Assembly (NCBI GenBank): GCA_947311845.1
Contig: CAMZMU010000080.1
Location: 48,406,381 to 48,470,380, forward strand
DNA length: 64,000 nucleotides
Direction of reading: 5' to 3'
Source of the DNA: Poa pratensis
Lineage: Eukaryota; Streptophyta; Magnoliopsida; Poales; Poaceae
Position numbers and translations under genes: made by a program. Shown one piece after another: positions 51,758 through 63,788 of the stretch; within the stretch, counting starts at the first letter, position 1, and every line of letters starts with the position of its first letter. The notes under the pieces are model-generated. The model was not told the origin of the DNA. It saw nothing but the letters and a program-made list of their open reading frames with translations, and did no database searches.

Positions 51758-52422
51758 AGCGTATGCAGCAGCAAAAACAAATGTCAAATCTGACACATAC
51801 GGCAGAGCTCAGCAGCAGTCCTCAGGAAAATCGTGCCGCGCACGGAAGCGGCAGTCAGCAAGAATCGATCGGAATAAACTGAATCGGACGTGGCCTGACG
51901 CCAGAGCAAACCAAGTCCAAAGATTCACGTATAAGGTATATATGTTCGATCTGAACTAATTTTCTCTTTCCTTGCCAATCAGAAGCAGATCCGATCGTAA
52001 CCAACCAGCACTCCTAGCGATCGCAGCTAGCACAGCCTCCACGAGCGATCGGAAAATGACTCCTCGATCAAGAGAAAAAGCAAGTCACTTCTAGCAGATA
52101 CAACAAACGATCGGCAGAACTTCCTCGATAGCAGGAACACGATGTAGATCGGAAACGAGCTGGCGACGGCAGACTGGAAATCCTTCACGATCCAACAGCA
52201 GAAACGTCCCAATGAACAAGAACGCTCCAGACTACACAAACGCAAGGCGACGGATCTTCGCATATCACAATAATTCCACGCCTTCAGCAGAACGAAAACG
52301 ATCAGCAGAACCGGTGTGTTGGCCTAAGCCTCCGGCAGCAACTTCACAAACAGAACAAGCTCAGCAAATCGATCTCAACAACAAATTTCACCGTGAGAAA
52401 CCCGACGAATCTGATACCAAGA

Positions 52423-53143
52423 TGATAAGGATCAACGTGATCTAAAGGGGTTTTAGGCCCAATCTTTCACGACGAACCAAGAAACAGCAAAAGATAACTT
52501 CGATCGTTGAGCAGATTAGATCAACTACCCGATACGCAAACACAGACTCAAAAGAATCAGCAATCAAAACCGACAATAACTCGATCTCGGCGCCCCATCC
52601 TGGGTGAACCTCACGACATATCTTTAATCTCAAAACATCACCTCATTTTACATGACGCTTGGTGGCTTTATATATAGCCGACTCCTACTAACTTGGCTTG
52701 ACCAACAAGCTGGCCGCACCTATACGTATCTATTCTCAAAAGGAAATAAACAACTGACTTATATTAATCTAAGCAAAAACGACTAGGACTCCTTTTATTA
52801 ACGTGTGCACTAGGTCTCTTGATTGGTGCATCTCCTTGACGTGTATGGTAGAGGTGGACCCCAGCCACATGCATGCATGGACAAATACTCCATCGGCAAG
52901 AACGTCATGTGCAGGAGCTCGACTTTCTCCGGTGGACGTGGCAGTTCAAAGAAATAGCAGGCAATTTCATCTCCGGTCGAATTATTTCTTTCCTTGTATT
53001 TCTCTTTGACCGGCTCAAATAAAAACAGAAAATCTGATTTTGTTGTGATCTTCTCATACTCACTGGCACGCAGTTTATTTGCATATGTGACATTTAACTT
53101 GACAGGCGATCCAACAACATGAAATATATGGCGTGCCACATCA
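52423..53143 (-). repeat. T LTR 4
   Basis: Repeat of LTR 2 at the 2129-bp period. Confidence 0.88.
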
Positions 53144-53886
53144 TCCTCCACCCCTTTAGGCGAAACCGTCCTCGGTTTCGAGTCATCTTCTGCGGCAACA
53201 TCATCACGAACAGGCTGAACATCAACAGTAGTGATGTCAACCGTAGAATCCGCAGAAACAACATGAACTGCAGCAATATCGACCACATCTGTACGCTTAA
53301 TAGGCGCAAGAACAAGTGCAGCAGTGTCGACCACCACAGGAATTGCAGGAACTTTGGCTTCCCTCTTCTTTGCCTCTTCAAGCTCTCGAAGTTTTTTGAC
53401 GGCCTCCTTTTTCTGCAATCTTTCCTCTCTCCAAGCCGTGTATATGTTGGTATCCATGGAGTGTAGAATACACTGTTTCCTATGAAAAGGCACGGCATAC
53501 TGAAGTGGGCTACGCTGATATAACAAAGTTCCGTGCTCATCGTTCCATGATTTTCCCAACAGCAAATAACATGAAACCAAATGAAGTGGAATCACGTCAC
53601 AACACACCACATAAGACAACGGACCCAACTGAAAGTGTACCGATGATTGGTGTGTGATGCCGAAGTAGTGGTTACCCCAATACAACAAATATGGTTGCGG
53701 ATGTGATGTTGTAGGCAACCCTAACTTTTCCACCATCTCGAGGCTAACAGCGTTGATGAAGCTTGAGTAATCAATTGTCAGCGCGCATGCTTTATCCTGA
53801 ACTTTCACATGAGAGTGAAACAGAGATACAACACGCCCTTCATCCTCTCGCTGAAACCAATAGGACAGCAAGTTCTTCTTCTCCAT
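52810..53886 (-). CDS. T retropepsin-like protein (unit 4)
   Basis: Translation identical to unit 2. Confidence 0.75.
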   Translation of the reverse strand: MEKKNLLSYWFQREDEGRVVSLFHSHVKVQDKACALTIDYSSFINAVSLEMVEKLGLPTTSHPQPYLLYWGNHYFGITHQSSVHFQLGPLSYVVCCDVIPLHLVSCYLLLGKSWNDEHGTLLYQRSPLQYAVPFHRKQCILHSMDTNIYTAWREERLQKKEAVKKLRELEEAKKREAKVPAIPVVVDTAALVLAPIKRTDVVDIAAVHVVSADSTVDITTVDVQPVRDDVAAEDDSKPRTVSPKGVEDDVARHIFHVVGSPVKLNVTYANKLRASEYEKITTKSDFLFLFEPVKEKYKERNNSTGDEIACYFFELPRPPEKVELLHMTFLPMEYLSMHACGWGPPLPYTSRRCTNQET

Positions 53887-54551
53887 AGCGTATGCAGCAG
53901 CAAAAACAAATGTCAAATCTGACACATACGGCAGAGCTCAGCAGCAGTCCTCAGGAAAATCGTGCCGCGCACGGAAGCGGCAGTCAGCAAGAATCGATCG
54001 GAATAAACTGAATCGGACGTGGCCTGACGCCAGAGCAAACCAAGTCCAAAGATTCACGTATAAGGTATATATGTTCGATCTGAACTAATTTTCTCTTTCC
54101 TTGCCAATCAGAAGCAGATCCGATCGTAACCAACCAGCACTCCTAGCGATCGCAGCTAGCACAGCCTCCACGAGCGATCGGAAAATGACTCCTCGATCAA
54201 GAGAAAAAGCAAGTCACTTCTAGCAGATACAACAAACGATCGGCAGAACTTCCTCGATAGCAGGAACACGATGTAGATCGGAAACGAGCTGGCGACGGCA
54301 GACTGGAAATCCTTCACGATCCAACAGCAGAAACGTCCCAATGAACAAGAACGCTCCAGACTACACAAACGCAAGGCGACGGATCTTCGCATATCACAAT
54401 AATTCCACGCCTTCAGCAGAACGAAAACGATCAGCAGAACCGGTGTGTTGGCCTAAGCCTCCGGCAGCAACTTCACAAACAGAACAAGCTCAGCAAATCG
54501 ATCTCAACAACAAATTTCACCGTGAGAAACCCGACGAATCTGATACCAAGA

Positions 54552-55272
54552 TGATAAGGATCAACGTGATCTAAAGGGGTTTTAGGCCCAATCTTTCACG
54601 ACGAACCAAGAAACAGCAAAAGATAACTTCGATCGTTGAGCAGATTAGATCAACTACCCGATACGCAAACACAGACTCAAAAGAATCAGCAATCAAAACC
54701 GACAATAACTCGATCTCGGCGCCCCATCCTGGGTGAACCTCACGACATATCTTTAATCTCAAAACATCACCTCATTTTACATGACGCTTGGTGGCTTTAT
54801 ATATAGCCGACTCCTACTAACTTGGCTTGACCAACAAGCTGGCCGCACCTATACGTATCTATTCTCAAAAGGAAATAAACAACTGACTTATATTAATCTA
54901 AGCAAAAACGACTAGGACTCCTTTTATTAACGTGTGCACTAGGTCTCTTGATTGGTGCATCTCCTTGACGTGTATGGTAGAGGTGGACCCCAGCCACATG
55001 CATGCATGGACAAATACTCCATCGGCAAGAACGTCATGTGCAGGAGCTCGACTTTCTCCGGTGGACGTGGCAGTTCAAAGAAATAGCAGGCAATTTCATC
55101 TCCGGTCGAATTATTTCTTTCCTTGTATTTCTCTTTGACCGGCTCAAATAAAAACAGAAAATCTGATTTTGTTGTGATCTTCTCATACTCACTGGCACGC
55201 AGTTTATTTGCATATGTGACATTTAACTTGACAGGCGATCCAACAACATGAAATATATGGCGTGCCACATCA
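54552..55272 (-). repeat. T LTR 5
   Basis: Repeat of LTR 2 at the 2129-bp period. Confidence 0.88.
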
Positions 55273-56015
55273 TCCTCCACCCCTTTAGGCGAAACCGTCC
55301 TCGGTTTCGAGTCATCTTCTGCGGCAACATCATCACGAACAGGCTGAACATCAACAGTAGTGATGTCAACCGTAGAATCCGCAGAAACAACATGAACTGC
55401 AGCAATATCGACCACATCTGTACGCTTAATAGGCGCAAGAACAAGTGCAGCAGTGTCGACCACCACAGGAATTGCAGGAACTTTGGCTTCCCTCTTCTTT
55501 GCCTCTTCAAGCTCTCGAAGTTTTTTGACGGCCTCCTTTTTCTGCAATCTTTCCTCTCTCCAAGCCGTGTATATGTTGGTATCCATGGAGTGTAGAATAC
55601 ACTGTTTCCTATGAAAAGGCACGGCATACTGAAGTGGGCTACGCTGATATAACAAAGTTCCGTGCTCATCGTTCCATGATTTTCCCAACAGCAAATAACA
55701 TGAAACCAAATGAAGTGGAATCACGTCACAACACACCACATAAGACAACGGACCCAACTGAAAGTGTACCGATGATTGGTGTGTGATGCCGAAGTAGTGG
55801 TTACCCCAATACAACAAATATGGTTGCGGATGTGATGTTGTAGGCAACCCTAACTTTTCCACCATCTCGAGGCTAACAGCGTTGATGAAGCTTGAGTAAT
55901 CAATTGTCAGCGCGCATGCTTTATCCTGAACTTTCACATGAGAGTGAAACAGAGATACAACACGCCCTTCATCCTCTCGCTGAAACCAATAGGACAGCAA
56001 GTTCTTCTTCTCCAT
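54939..56015 (-). CDS. T retropepsin-like protein (unit 5)
   Basis: Translation identical to unit 2. Confidence 0.75.
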   Translation of the reverse strand: MEKKNLLSYWFQREDEGRVVSLFHSHVKVQDKACALTIDYSSFINAVSLEMVEKLGLPTTSHPQPYLLYWGNHYFGITHQSSVHFQLGPLSYVVCCDVIPLHLVSCYLLLGKSWNDEHGTLLYQRSPLQYAVPFHRKQCILHSMDTNIYTAWREERLQKKEAVKKLRELEEAKKREAKVPAIPVVVDTAALVLAPIKRTDVVDIAAVHVVSADSTVDITTVDVQPVRDDVAAEDDSKPRTVSPKGVEDDVARHIFHVVGSPVKLNVTYANKLRASEYEKITTKSDFLFLFEPVKEKYKERNNSTGDEIACYFFELPRPPEKVELLHMTFLPMEYLSMHACGWGPPLPYTSRRCTNQET

Positions 56016-56680
56016 AGCGTATGCAGCAGCAAAAACAAATGTCAAATCTGACACATACGGCAGAGCTCAGCAGCAGTCCTCAGGAAAATCGTGCCGCGCA
56101 CGGAAGCGGCAGTCAGCAAGAATCGATCGGAATAAACTGAATCGGACGTGGCCTGACGCCAGAGCAAACCAAGTCCAAAGATTCACGTATAAGGTATATA
56201 TGTTCGATCTGAACTAATTTTCTCTTTCCTTGCCAATCAGAAGCAGATCCGATCGTAACCAACCAGCACTCCTAGCGATCGCAGCTAGCACAGCCTCCAC
56301 GAGCGATCGGAAAATGACTCCTCGATCAAGAGAAAAAGCAAGTCACTTCTAGCAGATACAACAAACGATCGGCAGAACTTCCTCGATAGCAGGAACACGA
56401 TGTAGATCGGAAACGAGCTGGCGACGGCAGACTGGAAATCCTTCACGATCCAACAGCAGAAACGTCCCAATGAACAAGAACGCTCCAGACTACACAAACG
56501 CAAGGCGACGGATCTTCGCATATCACAATAATTCCACGCCTTCAGCAGAACGAAAACGATCAGCAGAACCGGTGTGTTGGCCTAAGCCTCCGGCAGCAAC
56601 TTCACAAACAGAACAAGCTCAGCAAATCGATCTCAACAACAAATTTCACCGTGAGAAACCCGACGAATCTGATACCAAGA

Positions 56681-57401
56681 TGATAAGGATCAACGTGATC
56701 TAAAGGGGTTTTAGGCCCAATCTTTCACGACGAACCAAGAAACAGCAAAAGATAACTTCGATCGTTGAGCAGATTAGATCAACTACCCGATACGCAAACA
56801 CAGACTCAAAAGAATCAGCAATCAAAACCGACAATAACTCGATCTCGGCGCCCCATCCTGGGTGAACCTCACGACATATCTTTAATCTCAAAACATCACC
56901 TCATTTTACATGACGCTTGGTGGCTTTATATATAGCCGACTCCTACTAACTTGGCTTGACCAACAAGCTGGCCGCACCTATACGTATCTATTCTCAAAAG
57001 GAAATAAACAACTGACTTATATTAATCTAAGCAAAAACGACTAGGACTCCTTTTATTAACGTGTGCACTAGGTCTCTTGATTGGTGCATCTCCTTGACGT
57101 GTATGGTAGAGGTGGACCCCAGCCACATGCATGCATGGACAAATACTCCATCGGCAAGAACGTCATGTGCAGGAGCTCGACTTTCTCCGGTGGACGTGGC
57201 AGTTCAAAGAAATAGCAGGCAATTTCATCTCCGGTCGAATTATTTCTTTCCTTGTATTTCTCTTTGACCGGCTCAAATAAAAACAGAAAATCTGATTTTG
57301 TTGTGATCTTCTCATACTCACTGGCACGCAGTTTATTTGCATATGTGACATTTAACTTGACAGGCGATCCAACAACATGAAATATATGGCGTGCCACATC
57401 A
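56681..57401 (-). repeat. T LTR 6
   Basis: Repeat of LTR 2 at the 2129-bp period. Confidence 0.88.
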
Positions 57402-58144
57402 TCCTCCACCCCTTTAGGCGAAACCGTCCTCGGTTTCGAGTCATCTTCTGCGGCAACATCATCACGAACAGGCTGAACATCAACAGTAGTGATGTCAACC
57501 GTAGAATCCGCAGAAACAACATGAACTGCAGCAATATCGACCACATCTGTACGCTTAATAGGCGCAAGAACAAGTGCAGCAGTGTCGACCACCACAGGAA
57601 TTGCAGGAACTTTGGCTTCCCTCTTCTTTGCCTCTTCAAGCTCTCGAAGTTTTTTGACGGCCTCCTTTTTCTGCAATCTTTCCTCTCTCCAAGCCGTGTA
57701 TATGTTGGTATCCATGGAGTGTAGAATACACTGTTTCCTATGAAAAGGCACGGCATACTGAAGTGGGCTACGCTGATATAACAAAGTTCCGTGCTCATCG
57801 TTCCATGATTTTCCCAACAGCAAATAACATGAAACCAAATGAAGTGGAATCACGTCACAACACACCACATAAGACAACGGACCCAACTGAAAGTGTACCG
57901 ATGATTGGTGTGTGATGCCGAAGTAGTGGTTACCCCAATACAACAAATATGGTTGCGGATGTGATGTTGTAGGCAACCCTAACTTTTCCACCATCTCGAG
58001 GCTAACAGCGTTGATGAAGCTTGAGTAATCAATTGTCAGCGCGCATGCTTTATCCTGAACTTTCACATGAGAGTGAAACAGAGATACAACACGCCCTTCA
58101 TCCTCTCGCTGAAACCAATAGGACAGCAAGTTCTTCTTCTCCAT
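57068..58144 (-). CDS. T retropepsin-like protein (unit 6)
   Basis: Translation identical to unit 2. Confidence 0.75.
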   Translation of the reverse strand: MEKKNLLSYWFQREDEGRVVSLFHSHVKVQDKACALTIDYSSFINAVSLEMVEKLGLPTTSHPQPYLLYWGNHYFGITHQSSVHFQLGPLSYVVCCDVIPLHLVSCYLLLGKSWNDEHGTLLYQRSPLQYAVPFHRKQCILHSMDTNIYTAWREERLQKKEAVKKLRELEEAKKREAKVPAIPVVVDTAALVLAPIKRTDVVDIAAVHVVSADSTVDITTVDVQPVRDDVAAEDDSKPRTVSPKGVEDDVARHIFHVVGSPVKLNVTYANKLRASEYEKITTKSDFLFLFEPVKEKYKERNNSTGDEIACYFFELPRPPEKVELLHMTFLPMEYLSMHACGWGPPLPYTSRRCTNQET

Positions 58145-58809
58145 AGCGTATGCAGCAGCAAAAACAAATGTCAAATCTGACACATACGGCAGAGCTCAGC
58201 AGCAGTCCTCAGGAAAATCGTGCCGCGCACGGAAGCGGCAGTCAGCAAGAATCGATCGGAATAAACTGAATCGGACGTGGCCTGACGCCAGAGCAAACCA
58301 AGTCCAAAGATTCACGTATAAGGTATATATGTTCGATCTGAACTAATTTTCTCTTTCCTTGCCAATCAGAAGCAGATCCGATCGTAACCAACCAGCACTC
58401 CTAGCGATCGCAGCTAGCACAGCCTCCACGAGCGATCGGAAAATGACTCCTCGATCAAGAGAAAAAGCAAGTCACTTCTAGCAGATACAACAAACGATCG
58501 GCAGAACTTCCTCGATAGCAGGAACACGATGTAGATCGGAAACGAGCTGGCGACGGCAGACTGGAAATCCTTCACGATCCAACAGCAGAAACGTCCCAAT
58601 GAACAAGAACGCTCCAGACTACACAAACGCAAGGCGACGGATCTTCGCATATCACAATAATTCCACGCCTTCAGCAGAACGAAAACGATCAGCAGAACCG
58701 GTGTGTTGGCCTAAGCCTCCGGCAGCAACTTCACAAACAGAACAAGCTCAGCAAATCGATCTCAACAACAAATTTCACCGTGAGAAACCCGACGAATCTG
58801 ATACCAAGA

Positions 58810-59530
58810 TGATAAGGATCAACGTGATCTAAAGGGGTTTTAGGCCCAATCTTTCACGACGAACCAAGAAACAGCAAAAGATAACTTCGATCGTTGAGCA
58901 GATTAGATCAACTACCCGATACGCAAACACAGACTCAAAAGAATCAGCAATCAAAACCGACAATAACTCGATCTCGGCGCCCCATCCTGGGTGAACCTCA
59001 CGACATATCTTTAATCTCAAAACATCACCTCATTTTACATGACGCTTGGTGGCTTTATATATAGCCGACTCCTACTAACTTGGCTTGACCAACAAGCTGG
59101 CCGCACCTATACGTATCTATTCTCAAAAGGAAATAAACAACTGACTTATATTAATCTAAGCAAAAACGACTAGGACTCCTTTTATTAACGTGTGCACTAG
59201 GTCTCTTGATTGGTGCATCTCCTTGACGTGTATGGTAGAGGTGGACCCCAGCCACATGCATGCATGGACAAATACTCCATCGGCAAGAACGTCATGTGCA
59301 GGAGCTCGACTTTCTCCGGTGGACGTGGCAGTTCAAAGAAATAGCAGGCAATTTCATCTCCGGTCGAATTATTTCTTTCCTTGTATTTCTCTTTGACCGG
59401 CTCAAATAAAAACAGAAAATCTGATTTTGTTGTGATCTTCTCATACTCACTGGCACGCAGTTTATTTGCATATGTGACATTTAACTTGACAGGCGATCCA
59501 ACAACATGAAATATATGGCGTGCCACATCA
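58810..59530 (-). repeat. T LTR 7
   Basis: Repeat of LTR 2 at the 2129-bp period. Confidence 0.88.
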
Positions 59531-60273
59531 TCCTCCACCCCTTTAGGCGAAACCGTCCTCGGTTTCGAGTCATCTTCTGCGGCAACATCATCACGAACAG
59601 GCTGAACATCAACAGTAGTGATGTCAACCGTAGAATCCGCAGAAACAACATGAACTGCAGCAATATCGACCACATCTGTACGCTTAATAGGCGCAAGAAC
59701 AAGTGCAGCAGTGTCGACCACCACAGGAATTGCAGGAACTTTGGCTTCCCTCTTCTTTGCCTCTTCAAGCTCTCGAAGTTTTTTGACGGCCTCCTTTTTC
59801 TGCAATCTTTCCTCTCTCCAAGCCGTGTATATGTTGGTATCCATGGAGTGTAGAATACACTGTTTCCTATGAAAAGGCACGGCATACTGAAGTGGGCTAC
59901 GCTGATATAACAAAGTTCCGTGCTCATCGTTCCATGATTTTCCCAACAGCAAATAACATGAAACCAAATGAAGTGGAATCACGTCACAACACACCACATA
60001 AGACAACGGACCCAACTGAAAGTGTACCGATGATTGGTGTGTGATGCCGAAGTAGTGGTTACCCCAATACAACAAATATGGTTGCGGATGTGATGTTGTA
60101 GGCAACCCTAACTTTTCCACCATCTCGAGGCTAACAGCGTTGATGAAGCTTGAGTAATCAATTGTCAGCGCGCATGCTTTATCCTGAACTTTCACATGAG
60201 AGTGAAACAGAGATACAACACGCCCTTCATCCTCTCGCTGAAACCAATAGGACAGCAAGTTCTTCTTCTCCAT
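59197..60273 (-). CDS. T retropepsin-like protein (unit 7)
   Basis: Translation identical to unit 2. Confidence 0.75.
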   Translation of the reverse strand: MEKKNLLSYWFQREDEGRVVSLFHSHVKVQDKACALTIDYSSFINAVSLEMVEKLGLPTTSHPQPYLLYWGNHYFGITHQSSVHFQLGPLSYVVCCDVIPLHLVSCYLLLGKSWNDEHGTLLYQRSPLQYAVPFHRKQCILHSMDTNIYTAWREERLQKKEAVKKLRELEEAKKREAKVPAIPVVVDTAALVLAPIKRTDVVDIAAVHVVSADSTVDITTVDVQPVRDDVAAEDDSKPRTVSPKGVEDDVARHIFHVVGSPVKLNVTYANKLRASEYEKITTKSDFLFLFEPVKEKYKERNNSTGDEIACYFFELPRPPEKVELLHMTFLPMEYLSMHACGWGPPLPYTSRRCTNQET

Positions 60274-60938
60274 AGCGTATGCAGCAGCAAAAACAAATGT
60301 CAAATCTGACACATACGGCAGAGCTCAGCAGCAGTCCTCAGGAAAATCGTGCCGCGCACGGAAGCGGCAGTCAGCAAGAATCGATCGGAATAAACTGAAT
60401 CGGACGTGGCCTGACGCCAGAGCAAACCAAGTCCAAAGATTCACGTATAAGGTATATATGTTCGATCTGAACTAATTTTCTCTTTCCTTGCCAATCAGAA
60501 GCAGATCCGATCGTAACCAACCAGCACTCCTAGCGATCGCAGCTAGCACAGCCTCCACGAGCGATCGGAAAATGACTCCTCGATCAAGAGAAAAAGCAAG
60601 TCACTTCTAGCAGATACAACAAACGATCGGCAGAACTTCCTCGATAGCAGGAACACGATGTAGATCGGAAACGAGCTGGCGACGGCAGACTGGAAATCCT
60701 TCACGATCCAACAGCAGAAACGTCCCAATGAACAAGAACGCTCCAGACTACACAAACGCAAGGCGACGGATCTTCGCATATCACAATAATTCCACGCCTT
60801 CAGCAGAACGAAAACGATCAGCAGAACCGGTGTGTTGGCCTAAGCCTCCGGCAGCAACTTCACAAACAGAACAAGCTCAGCAAATCGATCTCAACAACAA
60901 ATTTCACCGTGAGAAACCCGACGAATCTGATACCAAGA

Positions 60939-61659
60939 TGATAAGGATCAACGTGATCTAAAGGGGTTTTAGGCCCAATCTTTCACGACGAACCAAGAAA
61001 CAGCAAAAGATAACTTCGATCGTTGAGCAGATTAGATCAACTACCCGATACGCAAACACAGACTCAAAAGAATCAGCAATCAAAACCGACAATAACTCGA
61101 TCTCGGCGCCCCATCCTGGGTGAACCTCACGACATATCTTTAATCTCAAAACATCACCTCATTTTACATGACGCTTGGTGGCTTTATATATAGCCGACTC
61201 CTACTAACTTGGCTTGACCAACAAGCTGGCCGCACCTATACGTATCTATTCTCAAAAGGAAATAAACAACTGACTTATATTAATCTAAGCAAAAACGACT
61301 AGGACTCCTTTTATTAACGTGTGCACTAGGTCTCTTGATTGGTGCATCTCCTTGACGTGTATGGTAGAGGTGGACCCCAGCCACATGCATGCATGGACAA
61401 ATACTCCATCGGCAAGAACGTCATGTGCAGGAGCTCGACTTTCTCCGGTGGACGTGGCAGTTCAAAGAAATAGCAGGCAATTTCATCTCCGGTCGAATTA
61501 TTTCTTTCCTTGTATTTCTCTTTGACCGGCTCAAATAAAAACAGAAAATCTGATTTTGTTGTGATCTTCTCATACTCACTGGCACGCAGTTTATTTGCAT
61601 ATGTGACATTTAACTTGACAGGCGATCCAACAACATGAAATATATGGCGTGCCACATCA
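60939..61659 (-). repeat. T LTR 8
   Basis: Repeat of LTR 2 at the 2129-bp period. Confidence 0.88.
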
Positions 61660-62402
61660 TCCTCCACCCCTTTAGGCGAAACCGTCCTCGGTTTCGAGTC
61701 ATCTTCTGCGGCAACATCATCACGAACAGGCTGAACATCAACAGTAGTGATGTCAACCGTAGAATCCGCAGAAACAACATGAACTGCAGCAATATCGACC
61801 ACATCTGTACGCTTAATAGGCGCAAGAACAAGTGCAGCAGTGTCGACCACCACAGGAATTGCAGGAACTTTGGCTTCCCTCTTCTTTGCCTCTTCAAGCT
61901 CTCGAAGTTTTTTGACGGCCTCCTTTTTCTGCAATCTTTCCTCTCTCCAAGCCGTGTATATGTTGGTATCCATGGAGTGTAGAATACACTGTTTCCTATG
62001 AAAAGGCACGGCATACTGAAGTGGGCTACGCTGATATAACAAAGTTCCGTGCTCATCGTTCCATGATTTTCCCAACAGCAAATAACATGAAACCAAATGA
62101 AGTGGAATCACGTCACAACACACCACATAAGACAACGGACCCAACTGAAAGTGTACCGATGATTGGTGTGTGATGCCGAAGTAGTGGTTACCCCAATACA
62201 ACAAATATGGTTGCGGATGTGATGTTGTAGGCAACCCTAACTTTTCCACCATCTCGAGGCTAACAGCGTTGATGAAGCTTGAGTAATCAATTGTCAGCGC
62301 GCATGCTTTATCCTGAACTTTCACATGAGAGTGAAACAGAGATACAACACGCCCTTCATCCTCTCGCTGAAACCAATAGGACAGCAAGTTCTTCTTCTCC
62401 AT
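61326..62402 (-). CDS. T retropepsin-like protein (unit 8)
   Basis: Translation identical to unit 2. Confidence 0.75.
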   Translation of the reverse strand: MEKKNLLSYWFQREDEGRVVSLFHSHVKVQDKACALTIDYSSFINAVSLEMVEKLGLPTTSHPQPYLLYWGNHYFGITHQSSVHFQLGPLSYVVCCDVIPLHLVSCYLLLGKSWNDEHGTLLYQRSPLQYAVPFHRKQCILHSMDTNIYTAWREERLQKKEAVKKLRELEEAKKREAKVPAIPVVVDTAALVLAPIKRTDVVDIAAVHVVSADSTVDITTVDVQPVRDDVAAEDDSKPRTVSPKGVEDDVARHIFHVVGSPVKLNVTYANKLRASEYEKITTKSDFLFLFEPVKEKYKERNNSTGDEIACYFFELPRPPEKVELLHMTFLPMEYLSMHACGWGPPLPYTSRRCTNQET

Positions 62403-63067
62403 AGCGTATGCAGCAGCAAAAACAAATGTCAAATCTGACACATACGGCAGAGCTCAGCAGCAGTCCTCAGGAAAATCGTGCCGCGCACGGAAGCGGCAGT
62501 CAGCAAGAATCGATCGGAATAAACTGAATCGGACGTGGCCTGACGCCAGAGCAAACCAAGTCCAAAGATTCACGTATAAGGTATATATGTTCGATCTGAA
62601 CTAATTTTCTCTTTCCTTGCCAATCAGAAGCAGATCCGATCGTAACCAACCAGCACTCCTAGCGATCGCAGCTAGCACAGCCTCCACGAGCGATCGGAAA
62701 ATGACTCCTCGATCAAGAGAAAAAGCAAGTCACTTCTAGCAGATACAACAAACGATCGGCAGAACTTCCTCGATAGCAGGAACACGATGTAGATCGGAAA
62801 CGAGCTGGCGACGGCAGACTGGAAATCCTTCACGATCCAACAGCAGAAACGTCCCAATGAACAAGAACGCTCCAGACTACACAAACGCAAGGCGACGGAT
62901 CTTCGCATATCACAATAATTCCACGCCTTCAGCAGAACGAAAACGATCAGCAGAACCGGTGTGTTGGCCTAAGCCTCCGGCAGCAACTTCACAAACAGAA
63001 CAAGCTCAGCAAATCGATCTCAACAACAAATTTCACCGTGAGAAACCCGACGAATCTGATACCAAGA

Positions 63068-63788
63068 TGATAAGGATCAACGTGATCTAAAGGGGTTTTA
63101 GGCCCAATCTTTCACGACGAACCAAGAAACAGCAAAAGATAACTTCGATCGTTGAGCAGATTAGATCAACTACCCGATACGCAAACACAGACTCAAAAGA
63201 ATCAGCAATCAAAACCGACAATAACTCGATCTCGGCGCCCCATCCTGGGTGAACCTCACGACATATCTTTAATCTCAAAACATCACCTCATTTTACATGA
63301 CGCTTGGTGGCTTTATATATAGCCGACTCCTACTAACTTGGCTTGACCAACAAGCTGGCCGCACCTATACGTATCTATTCTCAAAAGGAAATAAACAACT
63401 GACTTATATTAATCTAAGCAAAAACGACTAGGACTCCTTTTATTAACGTGTGCACTAGGTCTCTTGATTGGTGCATCTCCTTGACGTGTATGGTAGAGGT
63501 GGACCCCAGCCACATGCATGCATGGACAAATACTCCATCGGCAAGAACGTCATGTGCAGGAGCTCGACTTTCTCCGGTGGACGTGGCAGTTCAAAGAAAT
63601 AGCAGGCAATTTCATCTCCGGTCGAATTATTTCTTTCCTTGTATTTCTCTTTGACCGGCTCAAATAAAAACAGAAAATCTGATTTTGTTGTGATCTTCTC
63701 ATACTCACTGGCACGCAGTTTATTTGCATATGTGACATTTAACTTGACAGGCGATCCAACAACATGAAATATATGGCGTGCCACATCA
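63068..63788 (-). repeat. T LTR 9
   Basis: Last LTR in the window; the following internal region is cut by the window edge at 64000, so the array continues. Confidence 0.88.
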